From: Trichomonas tenax | Lineage: Eukaryota; Parabasalia; Trichomonadida; Trichomonadidae | Length of the DNA stretch: 25,070 nucleotides | Direction of reading: 5' to 3' | Assembly (NCBI GenBank): GCA_023091735.1 | Contig: JALKBU010000778.1 | Coordinates: 1-25,070, forward strand | Shown: piece after piece, positions 8,131 to 17,176 of the stretch | How the letters are laid out: every line of letters starts with the position of its first letter | Numbering within the stretch: the stretch's first letter is position 1 | Notes under the pieces: model-generated | What the model saw: only the letters and a program-made list of their open reading frames with translations | Database searches by the model: none | What the model was told of the DNA's origin: nothing | Position numbers and translations under genes: made by a program

Positions 8131-8585
8131 CAAAATATATAACCTTATAATTTTCCCTCTAAAATATCAGGTTTAGCGTTATGATAATGCATTCAACAAG
8201 CGATAAACATGAAACACAGATGATGCTAATTAAGTTGCAGCAGAACTTACTAATGCATATTTGCGCGTTATCCTGAATTTGTAATTTGCAATCTAACTTT
8301 CATATTGATTAGTTTTAATTAAACCTCATTGATATACATATCATACTATTTATATGAGAATTTGACAAGATGAAGAGTATCTATTACACAAAGATACAAC
8401 TCAACATCATCATAACAAAGAATGATTCGCCAGAACAATGTATATTGTAACGGACGCTACTTGATAGTAAGAAGTTATGCAACAACAATATAGCAAGAAA
8501 TCAGGAGATAAGTAAAAATTAATGTGATAAAAAATAAAAGTGTATTTTATCAGATATTTCGATGTAAATATTTTCCATATAATTC

Positions 8586-8759
8586 ATACATAATATTCAA
8601 GAAATTTCAGAGAGCCCAAGCAATGCTGGTGATTAAATATCTAAAATAAACTGAGAAGCTCTCGCCGGATATATGGCTCAATTGCTAAGTCTTGGAAAGA
8701 TAGATAACAATCACGACATGATTCGATTCAATCAATCCATCATTTTTTTGCTTTTTTTA
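8586..8759 (+). repeat. Long inverted repeat, left arm, containing tRNA-like copy 3
   Basis: This arm of about 174 bases is the near-perfect reverse complement of 9041-9213, with only a few differences. Inside are TGGCTCAATTG (8674-8684, box A fit) and GATTCGATTCA (8720-8730, one base off box B), then T7 and further T-runs. GATTAAATATCT (8631-8642) is also found just upstream of copy 1 at 4427. Confidence 0.7.
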
Positions 8760-9040
8760 ATATTTTTTTTTCAAATCATTTTTTATTGTATATTGTCATT
8801 ATTCACATCAAAATATAACATGTATTAGCACGCAATTCATGCACACCTATTGTGTTAAATTAAATTTGGCACCGACTCATAAGTTCTTTCATGGTATACT
8901 CGACAACGAATGTGAATCATTAAACCTGATTATGCGAATTTGATGGCCCTATACATGAGCAACATGACCAAGGAAATGTGTCAACCAATCAGGTATAATC
9001 ATGAAGTTGGCTTCAGATAAAATATGTCGAAAATTTGAAA

Positions 9041-9213
9041 TAAAAAAAGCAAAAAATGATGGATTGATTGAATCGAATCATGTCGTGATTGTTATCTATC
9101 TTTCCAAGACTTAGCAATTGAGCCATATATCCGGCGAGCGCTTCTCAATTTATTTTAGATATTCAATCACCAGCATTGCTTGGGCTCTCTGAAATTTCTT
9201 GAATATTATGTAT
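9041..9213 (-). repeat. Long inverted repeat, right arm, containing tRNA-like copy 4
   Basis: This is the reverse complement of 8586-8759 with about 97% identity by eye. The arms are separated by 281 bases (8760-9040) in which nothing was recognised. A transcript across both arms would form a long double-stranded stem. Confidence 0.7.
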
Positions 9214-9751
9214 AGACTATTGTCACCTATGGGGGATGTCGCAAAATGAAAATCCCACTCAGTTTTTAGACGAATTACTCAATATCAAGCAAAACAGATT
9301 TTAGATTTTTACAATTTCAAAGCTTTTTCTTCTAATTCTTTGTATAAAAGCTTTTATGTGCTATCCTGATTTCATATCTGGAGAAAAATTTTCTAGTGAT
9401 GAGACCCCTGGCTGTTCACACTTTGGTTTTTGAGTTCAAAATTTGCCTCCAGAATTGCTATCAGGAACTTGTTGTAATATGGATTTTGAACAAATTAAGC
9501 TTTTTTGAACGTTAGATCCTTAGAAATTTTCAAGCGACGATATGAAGGGAAAAAGTGAGAAAAATGCTCATTTTTTCATCAAAAGTCTTATTTTCCAGAT
9601 CCGAGGTGCTGAGTCGCTTGAGATATTATAGAGGAAAGTATGCATGAAAAATGGCTACGAGAAATATTTTTGTATCTTGAGAAAAAGTAACTTTTATAAG
9701 CTCATTTTGAGTAGTTTACATCAATAAGGTTAGTTCTCTGTCTGTCCCTTA

Positions 9752-10292
9752 ACTTGTTTAATAGGATATCAAACATTGAATAACACAATAGAGCTTATCA
9801 TCTCACAATCAGGTGTTTCATTGCAGATATATATTAATCGAAAATATAGAATCATGAAGAAATTCATAAAGATAGCTTTGGATTAAATTATATTTGGAGT
9901 ATGTTTGTTTGATAAATATATCAACAAGATTGTTGCCGTTTTAAGGTGATATGAATGATAGCGATATCGAATTATGATGAAATTGAATTTTTCAAGGACA
10001 AATCAATGGAATTTTACTTAGGTTGTATTGTAAAAAGTGAAGTTATATTGATATGGACTGTTTTGTCTAAAATTTGCATATCTAAATTTTGAAAATTTGT
10101 AATTTTGATATAAATAAATATGCAATATGATACAGATGATAACCATAGAAAGATTTTTGAAAAAGTTAACGAATTATGATGAAATAATCAATATTCACGG
10201 CCATTTTGTTGATAGTTTGATAGAACATAAAATGGAGAGTATGGAAATGAATTAAAATAATATTATAAAAAACAAAACGTGACAAGAGATTT
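9752..10292. other. AT-rich spacer, no gene seen
   Basis: No open frame, RNA gene or repeat was recognised between the inverted-end element and the GTPase promoter. Confidence 0.5.
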
Positions 10293-10308
10293 TGTCCAAA
10301 AAAGTGTC
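10293..10308 (+). promoter_or_regulatory. Shared motif TGTCCAAAAAAGTGTC upstream of the GTPase gene
   Basis: It lies 14 bases before ATG 10323. It is identical to 7100-7114 (minus strand) apart from one extra A. A shorter match, CAAAAAGTGAG, occurs in the hairpin upstream of the CFAP36 gene, and TCCAAAAAGATG lies upstream of the 1332-residue gene. Confidence 0.45.
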
Positions 10309-10322
10309 TAAAATCAAAAAAA

Positions 10323-11492
10323 ATGGGAAGACACCGTACTCATCACGCAGCACAGAAGTTGATCACAAACATCCACAAAAAACTCGACAATAAGCGTAAC
10401 AGAGACGTTAAGCTGAAAATGAAGAGAGCAAAGCACCAAGAGGCTGTTAAACAGCGCATTCTTCAAAACCAGGCTGAAATGGCGGCTCTCGATGCCACAG
10501 CACCGAAGGTTCACGAAAAGGTGAGGAAGCACATCAACGAGAAGTTCTTAGAAAGAGTGCAGGCCTCACAGACAACATACGACAAAATGATTCAACTCGT
10601 CGACGAATGCGATGGCGCAATCATCGTTGTTGACGCAAGAGACGCCGATGCTTGCCGTTTCATCAATGTTGAGCACGAATTAACAGAGAAAAAGAAGCCA
10701 ATCATGTTTGTTTTGTCTAAAATTGATCTCGTTCCACGCGATGCTGCTGAGAAGTGGATTGCGCTCCTCTCGCAGGTTGCTCCAACAGTCGCCATCTGCC
10801 TCACATCAGCGCAGAAGGACTCCCAGCTTATCAAGCAAATCCAGGAGTTCACTGCTGAGTTGAAGAAAGTCGCTGTCCTCGGACCCCAGAAGCTCGGAAA
10901 GACAACACTCATCGAGCTCCTCAACTCAGAGAAGTACGAGGAATGCCCACCATACAAGTGGACACTCTGCGGCGTTGATCTCGCATTGATAGACTCTTTC
11001 GAGTGGAAGGGCCGCGCGCGCGAGTTCGCAATCTCATTCATAGAGCGCCTTCTTACTGCTGAGAAGTCTCCAGGTATCAACCTCGTGGAGAAGCTCGGCA
11101 TCAAGAAGCCGAAGTCCCCGGGCGATATCCTTGCGCAGTTCGGTATCAACCGTGGTGTTGCTAAGAACGAAGCTGGTGAAACATTCGTTAAAGCGCTCAA
11201 CGAGAAGGAGTGGAAGTGGGTCTCTGTCCCAGATTCTGAAGACAAGGCTGAGATCTCCGCTGAGCAGGACAAGGAACTCAATGATAGATGCACACAGAAG
11301 AGCGAAGAATTCGTTTATATCGGTCAGGATGTTACAATCAGGACAGATGATAACGCCCTTAGATGGATCCCACCACCAGAATCATCTTCGGACTCTGAGG
11401 ATGAGGCTCCAAAGCAGGAAGGAGAGGAAGAAGATGGCAATGAAAAACCAGCCGGTAATGATGAAGATGATGAGGAAGAGGATGATGAATAA
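10323..11492 (+). CDS. Circularly permuted nucleolar GTPase (nucleostemin/GNL3/Nug1-like), diverged
   Basis: 389 residues. A very basic N-terminus (1-50) suits nucleolar targeting and RNA binding. The GTPase motifs run in permuted order G4-G5-G1, as in the YlqF/nucleostemin group: VVDARDADACR (102-112) matches the family's DARDPLGxR, then SKIDLVPRD (132-140, usually NKxDL), TSAQ (161-164), and the P-loop GPQKLGKTT (187-195, usually GxPNVGKSS). The G3 site is poor: DSFEWKG (224-230) replaces DAPG. A Glu/Asp-rich tail (about 353-389) ends the protein. Known family role: GTP-dependent assembly and export of the large ribosomal subunit. Departures in G1, G3 and G4 suggest weakened nucleotide binding or hydrolysis, by inference. 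ATG 10323 closely follows the TGTCCAAAAAAGTGTC motif; the stop reads TAAAG. The family is clear; the exact member is not. Confidence 0.8.
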   Translation: MGRHRTHHAAQKLITNIHKKLDNKRNRDVKLKMKRAKHQEAVKQRILQNQAEMAALDATAPKVHEKVRKHINEKFLERVQASQTTYDKMIQLVDECDGAIIVVDARDADACRFINVEHELTEKKKPIMFVLSKIDLVPRDAAEKWIALLSQVAPTVAICLTSAQKDSQLIKQIQEFTAELKKVAVLGPQKLGKTTLIELLNSEKYEECPPYKWTLCGVDLALIDSFEWKGRAREFAISFIERLLTAEKSPGINLVEKLGIKKPKSPGDILAQFGINRGVAKNEAGETFVKALNEKEWKWVSVPDSEDKAEISAEQDKELNDRCTQKSEEFVYIGQDVTIRTDDNALRWIPPPESSSDSEDEAPKQEGEEEDGNEKPAGNDEDDEEEDDE

Positions 11493-11595
11493 AGTTTTTT
11501 AGATTAGATTTAGAATTTCTATAACAAAAATAATTCTATTTTTATTTTTGAATATTAATATAACCTTATTTTAAAATATTAAAACACTTGAATGA

Positions 11596-14500
11596 TCATT
11601 GAGTAACCATATCAGCGAGCAATGTGATTGCTGGCATTGCAAGATCTTCGCTTGAATTCATCGCAATCCTTGAGAGGAACTTTGAGTACGTCTCAATGAC
11701 ATCTTTCTTGTCACATTCGAATGTAGTGAGAGGGACAATAAGAGAGCCGAGAATGGATAAGTCATCAACTGTAACTGTCTTCAAGTATAAAGCAGCGTTT
11801 AAGCCTGCGCGTGCAGCTGTTAAGTATTTGACATTAATTCCTGCGACAGCACCAGAAAACACTGTCTTATAATCGAAGTTGTCGCCGTATGCGGCCTTCA
11901 TTAACTTCGTTGCGAGAGCTCTGTCAATGAACAGCTTCTGTGCAACAAGAATGAAAGCATCTGTGAATGTTACAGCGAACGGCATGTTTGGACAGAGTTT
12001 GATGAATTTCTTAACGAAATTAACAAAGTCATCCTCCCAAAGGACCTCTTGATTGAACTGAATGACGAGTCTGATGATGTCAACGATGGATGAAATATCA
12101 TTAACAAATGTCTCAGAGTCGATTGCGCCGTAAATGATCAGGAATCCCTTTGAGAGTTTCTCGTAGTTCTTCTTATCAAGGCTGCTTCCTGCAATGATAA
12201 AACTGTTATAAAGACTCTTAACGCTCGCTTGCGGAAGCTTCGATACCATTTCGTTCGTGATTTTAGATGACAAAACCTTCAAAAGATTAACATGGTTCGA
12301 CTTCGTTAAGCGCTTGTCTGATAAAACTGTTGTAACATTATCCAAGAACTTCGCAGCTTCAGCTTGCGGAAGCAATGCAAATGTCCAAACAACGAATGCT
12401 GTATTCATGAAGTAATATGGTGTCTTGGAGTACTTCGCCATAAGACTGACAACGCTCGCGTGTTCGTTAGCGGAAAGCTTTGAAATCAACTTTGTGACAT
12501 TGCCGATTGTTGACATATATCCGCTTTCTCCTGATTTGAGGCGAAGTTCATCATTTAGTGACATCCTGAATAAAATTGCAGCAATCTTATTGATCAGAAT
12601 CTTCTGGTTTGTGATTGTATCGATTGTATCGTCGTTAGACAATTGATTTGTCGCTGTGACAATGACAATGAAGATTTCAAGACATCTTGGTTCGCAGAGA
12701 ATCAATCTCGAATCGAGTGCGAAGAAGAAGAACTTCGTAAGTCTGTGGACATACTGCATTGTCAAATAAGAGTCGTGGATTGATGAAGCGATGTCAAAGA
12801 ATGTTGTAACGAATGACTTTGACTGTGATTGAGCAATCAGCGAATAAAGATTTTCTGATGGTTTATATTTCGGCGATGTCAAGAATAACTGCATCAGCAA
12901 TTTAGGATGACTCTCGAAAAGATTGAGAACGATCTGCTCCATGTACTTCAAGTTCAAAGGATATTTCGATGTCTGCAGCGATAAGAAGGCCATGAGATCT
13001 GTTCCGTGATTGATCAAAACTTCTTTTCCTGAATGCTTCGTCGCGCAGTAGAAATAAAGTGTTGCTTCGTAATTCGGCTCTGTTGCCAACTGAGAAAGTC
13101 TCTTTGCGATCGCGAACATCTCATCGAGATCGAAAGCGAGTCTAACAATCAATTCGTTGAAAAACGGAAGATTCTTATCAAGAGAATCATCTGTTTCACT
13201 GATTTCGTAGATGTTTGATGAAACATTTACGATTGATTTGATCATTTCTATGCAGAAGTTGCTGATTTCCTTCGAAGGACTCATGCAGTTGCTGATGAAG
13301 ATGAACATGTTCTCCCTGATAATGCGTTTCTCGACTTCTCCAATAGCGATTGTTCTCTTGAAAGATAAGAAAATATTCTCACATCGTGGCTTCTCTATCA
13401 TTTGCTTGATCAAGTTGTCGATTAATATCTTTGATGTTATGGCGAAGTATGCAACCTTCAAGAATGTCTTTTCGAAGTTTGAATTTTCCTTGAGTGATGT
13501 TGTTGGACTTGTTAAAATCGAGATCCAAACATTGCATATTTTATCTGCGAGTTTTGCTGTTATTTGAGGATTGATCTTTAGCAATGGGACTAAAGTATTC
13601 TCGACAACTTTTTCATCACTCTTTGTGTAGTTATCGCATAACTTTTCGATTATTGCTGTAAAATCTTGTTTCTCATTATACTTCTCGCATATTGCTTTCG
13701 TGACTAACAACAAAGTCGTGAAATCGTTATTATTTGTAAATGTCTCTGTGAACATAATTGTTATTATATTCAAGAGAATGTCTGTGACATTGATATATGG
13801 AATAACTGTTTGAAGAGTGTACAATGTAACTCTGAGCATTTCTTTATCGACAACTCTGCTTGTAAAGAAGCCACCTAAAACTCCAGACTTCTTGATCGCA
13901 TTATTAGAAACATACTCTAATACCGTTGAACTGAAGTTGAGGCCTGCTGCTGTTAAGTAAGCTGTCAACAGATTTGCGTCATCTTTCGTGAAAGCAACGC
14001 CTTGTTGGAAGGCTGTATCATCCGATGAAACGGCAATCATTGTGACACAAACACTCTTGTCTGCCTTACGAATGCGAGAAAGCGCACATTCATGGATTGC
14101 GTTCTTCCACTCTTTGCGATTTTCGAAGAATTCTTTGATGTAAATTGGATACGATTGCTTTTCATTTGCCTGGACTACGAAATCCCCTTTCACGCCTTTG
14201 TTGCAAAGATCCAAATAGTTTAACAAAACAGTAATTTCATTTTCTGTTATCTTCTGTGTGAAATATGCCGCAATAAGAGAAGCAGCACAGTCATTGATCT
14301 CTGAAAGTTGGATGATTGGGAACGTTCCAAAGTTAATAAGGATCTTTGTAATCGCAAGGATTTTCTCTCTATCAGTGCTGCGTTGAAGATAGCGAATCAT
14401 GTTAACAATGAAGCTGCTCTTGTCGTTCTTCAACAAGTCTTCGATGATGTTGTAGTCTGATGCATTGAGTAATGAGAATAAGAAAATAATTGAGTTGAGA

Positions 14501-15594
14501 TCGAATTTTCCACTCTTTGCGTGATGAATGAGATATTTGTATTGTAACTCTCTGTATTGTGGCTGAACATCACAAATAAGTATTGGGAATGTCTGTGCTG
14601 TTGGATAGAATGATGCTAAGTATAAAATAGGATGTGTGTATGCAGCGTTGTCTGTAAATTTGCTGACAATTAAATCGATTTCTTCGGGTTTAAGTTTGTT
14701 GCAAAATGTTGAGAAATTATCGATTAATGGCTTCGTATCTGTGAAATTTATGAATAAATATTTGAAAACGAGTAAAGCAGCATCACTCTTATGATCCGAA
14801 ACATCGTAAAACACATTTGAAAGGGTTAATAACTTCGACATTAAAGATATCGATGCTTTTGTTGTTAATTTTTGTATTACGACATCGAAATGCATTCTCA
14901 AGATCTGCGACATTTCATTTAACGTGAAAAATTTATGTGCTGCGGACAAAAGGTTGACTTTCGATTCGATCGTTCCTTGTTTTGCGAGCGCGAGATCAAC
15001 AGCTGAAAAAATGGCAAGTTTATCAAATCCTTCGCGAATCTTTGCCTTTAACAATACGCAAAGTGTTTCATTCCACGTACTTTGTGCAGCGTGAGATGTG
15101 ATTTTTTTCAATGCTTCGAGTAGCTGTGTTAAGAACTCAGAAACGTTTTCCTGGAAGAATATAACGCAGTGTGCCATAGGGTACATTGCTGTTTGGGGAT
15201 CCAATTGCGAAAGCTGTCTCAAAACTTGCTGTTGAGACTTGATTTTGAGGACCGAAAATAGTATTGATAAGAACTTAGAATAATTTTCGTATGAAATCGG
15301 GATCGGATTTTGTTTCACAATGATGATATAAATTGCGAAAATCATATTGCAAAGATGGGCCGTCAATTTTTCCTTAATTGCCATCGTGTACAGAGCCAAT
15401 AAGTTCAGCCCTTGCGGAATCTGTGTGATATCGCCGGAAACATCCTTCCATTGGTTAGATAAGAATGCTAATGTTAGTTCGTAGTTGCCTATTTTGGCTA
15501 ATTTGTCCATAATTACTGGCCTTGTCTCTGGTTTTACCTTCCAGTATAAGTCAAAAAGCGTTTTGATTGCTGCTTGTGCAGCAACTTGCGACAT
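11596..15594 (-). CDS. Large alpha-solenoid protein, 1332 residues, family unknown
   Basis: From ATG 15594 (MSQVAAQAAIKTLFDLYWK) to TGA 11596-11598 the protein is helical throughout, with paired amphipathic helices spaced like HEAT or armadillo repeats (for example LNLLALYTMAIKEKLTAHL near residue 63). There is no signal peptide, membrane helix, catalytic motif or low-complexity linker. Composition and length fit a scaffold or adaptor, such as transport receptors, proteasome-associated ECM29-type or chromatin-linked HEAT proteins, but no diagnostic segment was recognised and none of these is claimed. The frame is intact over 4 kb, so the gene is surely functional. It is convergent with the GTPase gene, with about 100 bases between the two stops. 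Upstream is TCCAAAAAGATG, a weak match to the motif shared by two other genes. Confidence 0.7.
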   Translation of the reverse strand: MSQVAAQAAIKTLFDLYWKVKPETRPVIMDKLAKIGNYELTLAFLSNQWKDVSGDITQIPQGLNLLALYTMAIKEKLTAHLCNMIFAIYIIIVKQNPIPISYENYSKFLSILFSVLKIKSQQQVLRQLSQLDPQTAMYPMAHCVIFFQENVSEFLTQLLEALKKITSHAAQSTWNETLCVLLKAKIREGFDKLAIFSAVDLALAKQGTIESKVNLLSAAHKFFTLNEMSQILRMHFDVVIQKLTTKASISLMSKLLTLSNVFYDVSDHKSDAALLVFKYLFINFTDTKPLIDNFSTFCNKLKPEEIDLIVSKFTDNAAYTHPILYLASFYPTAQTFPILICDVQPQYRELQYKYLIHHAKSGKFDLNSIIFLFSLLNASDYNIIEDLLKNDKSSFIVNMIRYLQRSTDREKILAITKILINFGTFPIIQLSEINDCAASLIAAYFTQKITENEITVLLNYLDLCNKGVKGDFVVQANEKQSYPIYIKEFFENRKEWKNAIHECALSRIRKADKSVCVTMIAVSSDDTAFQQGVAFTKDDANLLTAYLTAAGLNFSSTVLEYVSNNAIKKSGVLGGFFTSRVVDKEMLRVTLYTLQTVIPYINVTDILLNIITIMFTETFTNNNDFTTLLLVTKAICEKYNEKQDFTAIIEKLCDNYTKSDEKVVENTLVPLLKINPQITAKLADKICNVWISILTSPTTSLKENSNFEKTFLKVAYFAITSKILIDNLIKQMIEKPRCENIFLSFKRTIAIGEVEKRIIRENMFIFISNCMSPSKEISNFCIEMIKSIVNVSSNIYEISETDDSLDKNLPFFNELIVRLAFDLDEMFAIAKRLSQLATEPNYEATLYFYCATKHSGKEVLINHGTDLMAFLSLQTSKYPLNLKYMEQIVLNLFESHPKLLMQLFLTSPKYKPSENLYSLIAQSQSKSFVTTFFDIASSIHDSYLTMQYVHRLTKFFFFALDSRLILCEPRCLEIFIVIVTATNQLSNDDTIDTITNQKILINKIAAILFRMSLNDELRLKSGESGYMSTIGNVTKLISKLSANEHASVVSLMAKYSKTPYYFMNTAFVVWTFALLPQAEAAKFLDNVTTVLSDKRLTKSNHVNLLKVLSSKITNEMVSKLPQASVKSLYNSFIIAGSSLDKKNYEKLSKGFLIIYGAIDSETFVNDISSIVDIIRLVIQFNQEVLWEDDFVNFVKKFIKLCPNMPFAVTFTDAFILVAQKLFIDRALATKLMKAAYGDNFDYKTVFSGAVAGINVKYLTAARAGLNAALYLKTVTVDDLSILGSLIVPLTTFECDKKDVIETYSKFLSRIAMNSSEDLAMPAITLLADMVTQ

Positions 15595-15663
15595 ATTACT
15601 TTCTTAGGAAATAAATTGTCAAATTTTTCATCTTTTTGGATTATTGCGTATTCATACTCTATT

Positions 15664-15712
15664 AGATCTGCTTTGATTGTTTTCCATTAAAATTAGCCGT
15701 CAAATCAGATCT
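15664..15712. repeat. Interrupted palindrome between divergent starts
   Basis: AGATCTGCTTTGA (15664-15676) pairs with TCAAATCAGATCT (15700-15712), leaving one unpaired base on each arm. It lies in the 128 bases between ATG 15594 (minus) and ATG 15723 (plus), so it could be a regulatory site or simply a hairpin. Confidence 0.35.
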
Positions 15713-15722
15713 TTTTGTCAAA

Positions 15723-15938
15723 ATGAATCTGATTTCTTACCCAACAAATATCATTGATGCAGAATACTCTATAACCTATATAGCACTATCCCACAGCTGG
15801 AAAACGCTCAAATCCAAGTTGAATTTTTTGACAATTTCGTATTACATGACAAAATCAATATATAATATACCATATGATCAAGCAAGTTTAATTTTATCAT
15901 TTGACAGCGAAAATTTCTTTCTAATATGTTTTATATAG
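15723..15938 (+). CDS. Possible small gene, 71 residues
   Basis: ATG 15723 follows TTTTTGTCAAA, an initiator-like sequence, but the leader would be only about 3 nt; GTCAAATCAG about 20 bases upstream is an alternative. The product (MNLISYPTNIIDAEYSITYI and onward) has no recognised domain, no clear helix repeat and a hydrophobic C-terminus (FFLICFI). Codon use is more A/T-rich than in neighbouring confirmed genes, so a chance open frame is quite possible. Confidence 0.25.
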   Translation: MNLISYPTNIIDAEYSITYIALSHSWKTLKSKLNFLTISYYMTKSIYNIPYDQASLILSFDSENFFLICFI

Positions 15939-16078
15939 TTTTTTATATCACAATATTTTGAATTTCTTCACCAAAATCAAGAATCTATCAGCTTTCATAT
16001 AGGGCAATGATTTGCACATTGATATTTTTGAATTGAGAAAAATGATAAAATTTGATTAGAAAACATAATAAACAAGAT

Positions 16079-16912
16079 TTAAAGAACAAGAGGAGATAGC
16101 GGAGGAAGGGCCGCTCCAGCAGTTTTCATTCGCAAACAGTTGTTCTTAGGCAGCTGTGGCTTCACAAGACATGACGAAGGACTGAGAACTCTTTTATTCT
16201 GTATTGCCATCGGCCGACCTAATGAAGGCAGCGGCTGGTTCGCAGTGTGTGCAACACGCCTCGAATCACTCGGCCCACCTATTCTACTGGCTGGAAGAAG
16301 AGGTTTATTGAAAGGATCATCTTTTACTTGTTGCTGGTATTGAGCATAGTTTTCTTCTATGGTTAGCGGTTCCTTTGGCTTTGCTGCTTCTTTGATAACA
16401 TTTTTCTCCATTTCTAGGGCGTTTTGTTGAGATTTTGTCATAATTGCTTCTGTCTGTGATTTTTCGACGATTGAACCTACAGAATCGACGAGCTCTTCCT
16501 CATCCATTTCGTCAATGTCAGAATTATTGGCCAATTCTTCGATCATTTCGTCCATTTCGTCTTCTGCCTCAGCATTTTCTTTTATCATCTCTTCTCTGAA
16601 GCTTGTGAAGTCCAAAACGTTCTGTAACGTCCTAATTATCAATTTTGCTGTCGCATTTTTTTGTTTATATGAATTATATAAAATATTCTCGAAATCATCC
16701 GATGAAATGTCGAGTTTGTTGCATAACTGGCAGTCCACGAGATTGGCAACAGTGTGGAGGAAAGATTTATAACACATATATTCTTTTGTCGACGGATTGT
16801 CGCTGTCTGTGAATAAAACGCAGTTGATTGTCTTGAAGTCGAATATGGGGGACCACCACTCGTCTGACGCGAGGTATTTCGAAATCTTTTTAAGGATTTC
16901 CTCTTCCTCCAT
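16079..16912 (-). CDS. CFAP36-like protein with ARL-binding BART domain
   Basis: 277 residues from ATG 16912. Residues 1-115 form a BART (ARL2/ARL3-binding) domain: EILKKISKYLASDEWWSPIF, then DFKTINCVLF, and near its end DFTSFREEMIKEN, all in the positions conserved in CFAP36/CCDC104. An acidic stretch (115-150) and a helical segment (150-195) follow, then a Pro/Ser/Arg-rich tail ending PPLSPLVL. Known role: CFAP36 binds the GTP form of ARL3 and localises to cilia, linked to transport of lipidated cargo. That fits a flagellate. Family members usually carry a C-terminal coiled coil, which here is short. An upstream extension lacks an ATG, so 16912 is the start. The stop reads TAAAT. It neighbours no other flagellar gene here. 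Confidence 0.75.
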   Translation of the reverse strand: MEEEEILKKISKYLASDEWWSPIFDFKTINCVLFTDSDNPSTKEYMCYKSFLHTVANLVDCQLCNKLDISSDDFENILYNSYKQKNATAKLIIRTLQNVLDFTSFREEMIKENAEAEDEMDEMIEELANNSDIDEMDEEELVDSVGSIVEKSQTEAIMTKSQQNALEMEKNVIKEAAKPKEPLTIEENYAQYQQQVKDDPFNKPLLPASRIGGPSDSRRVAHTANQPLPSLGRPMAIQNKRVLSPSSCLVKPQLPKNNCLRMKTAGAALPPLSPLVL

Positions 16913-16976
16913 AAATTTTTTTTCTAACGTTTTTTTATAAATCGAAATTTGTTTCAAAGTAGTATCTACATGCTGA

Positions 16977-17021
16977 AAAACTCACTTTTTGCAATACAAA
17001 ATGTGCCAAAAAGTGAGTTTT
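16977..17021. repeat. Perfect 15 bp hairpin upstream of the CFAP36-like gene
   Basis: AAAACTCACTTTTTG (16977-16991) is the exact reverse complement of CAAAAAGTGAGTTTT (17007-17021), with a 15 base loop. Each arm contains CAAAAAGTG, the core of the motif upstream of two other genes, so this may be a paired binding site. It starts 64 bases before ATG 16912. Confidence 0.6.
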
Positions 17022-17142
17022 ATACCGAAATTTTACAAAATCAAAAATGATTGATTTATAACCAATCACACACTTATGGTAGCCATCCACACAAATATAT
17101 GAGTTATTTTAACATATTTAATTCAAGTAAATTGAGGAGAAG

Positions 17143-17176
17143 ACAAACTATACCGACAATTTTTGGTATAGTTTGT
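17143..17176. repeat. Perfect 12 bp hairpin
   Basis: ACAAACTATACC (17143-17154) pairs exactly with GGTATAGTTTGT (17165-17176) around a 10 base loop. TATACCGA beside the first hairpin (17021-17028) and in this one is a shared short string. Function unknown. Confidence 0.55.

Larger units (their letters stand above)
7566..9751. mobile_element. ~2.2 kb non-coding element with 28 bp inverted ends
   Basis: The left end TAAGGTACAGACAGGGAACT (7566-7585, continuing AACCTTAT to 7593) matches the reverse complement of 9724-9751 at 26 of 28 positions. Both outer edges read TA, consistent with the TA duplication of Tc1/mariner elements, which are abundant in Trichomonas. No transposase frame survives inside. 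The right portion (about 9214-9723) is unlike the left and is mostly T-rich. A second, unrelated inverted repeat (8586-9213) is nested within. Boundaries rest on the inverted ends only; the superfamily is inference. Confidence 0.55.

Noticed and set aside
10592..11293. Long open frame antisense to the GTPase
   Set aside because: It lies fully inside a well-supported gene, has Ser/Arg-rich composition typical of antisense frames, and lacks its own initiator.
16913..16957. N-terminal extension of the CFAP36-like protein
   Set aside because: It begins with TTG, not ATG, and the BART domain starts naturally at the Met encoded at 16912.
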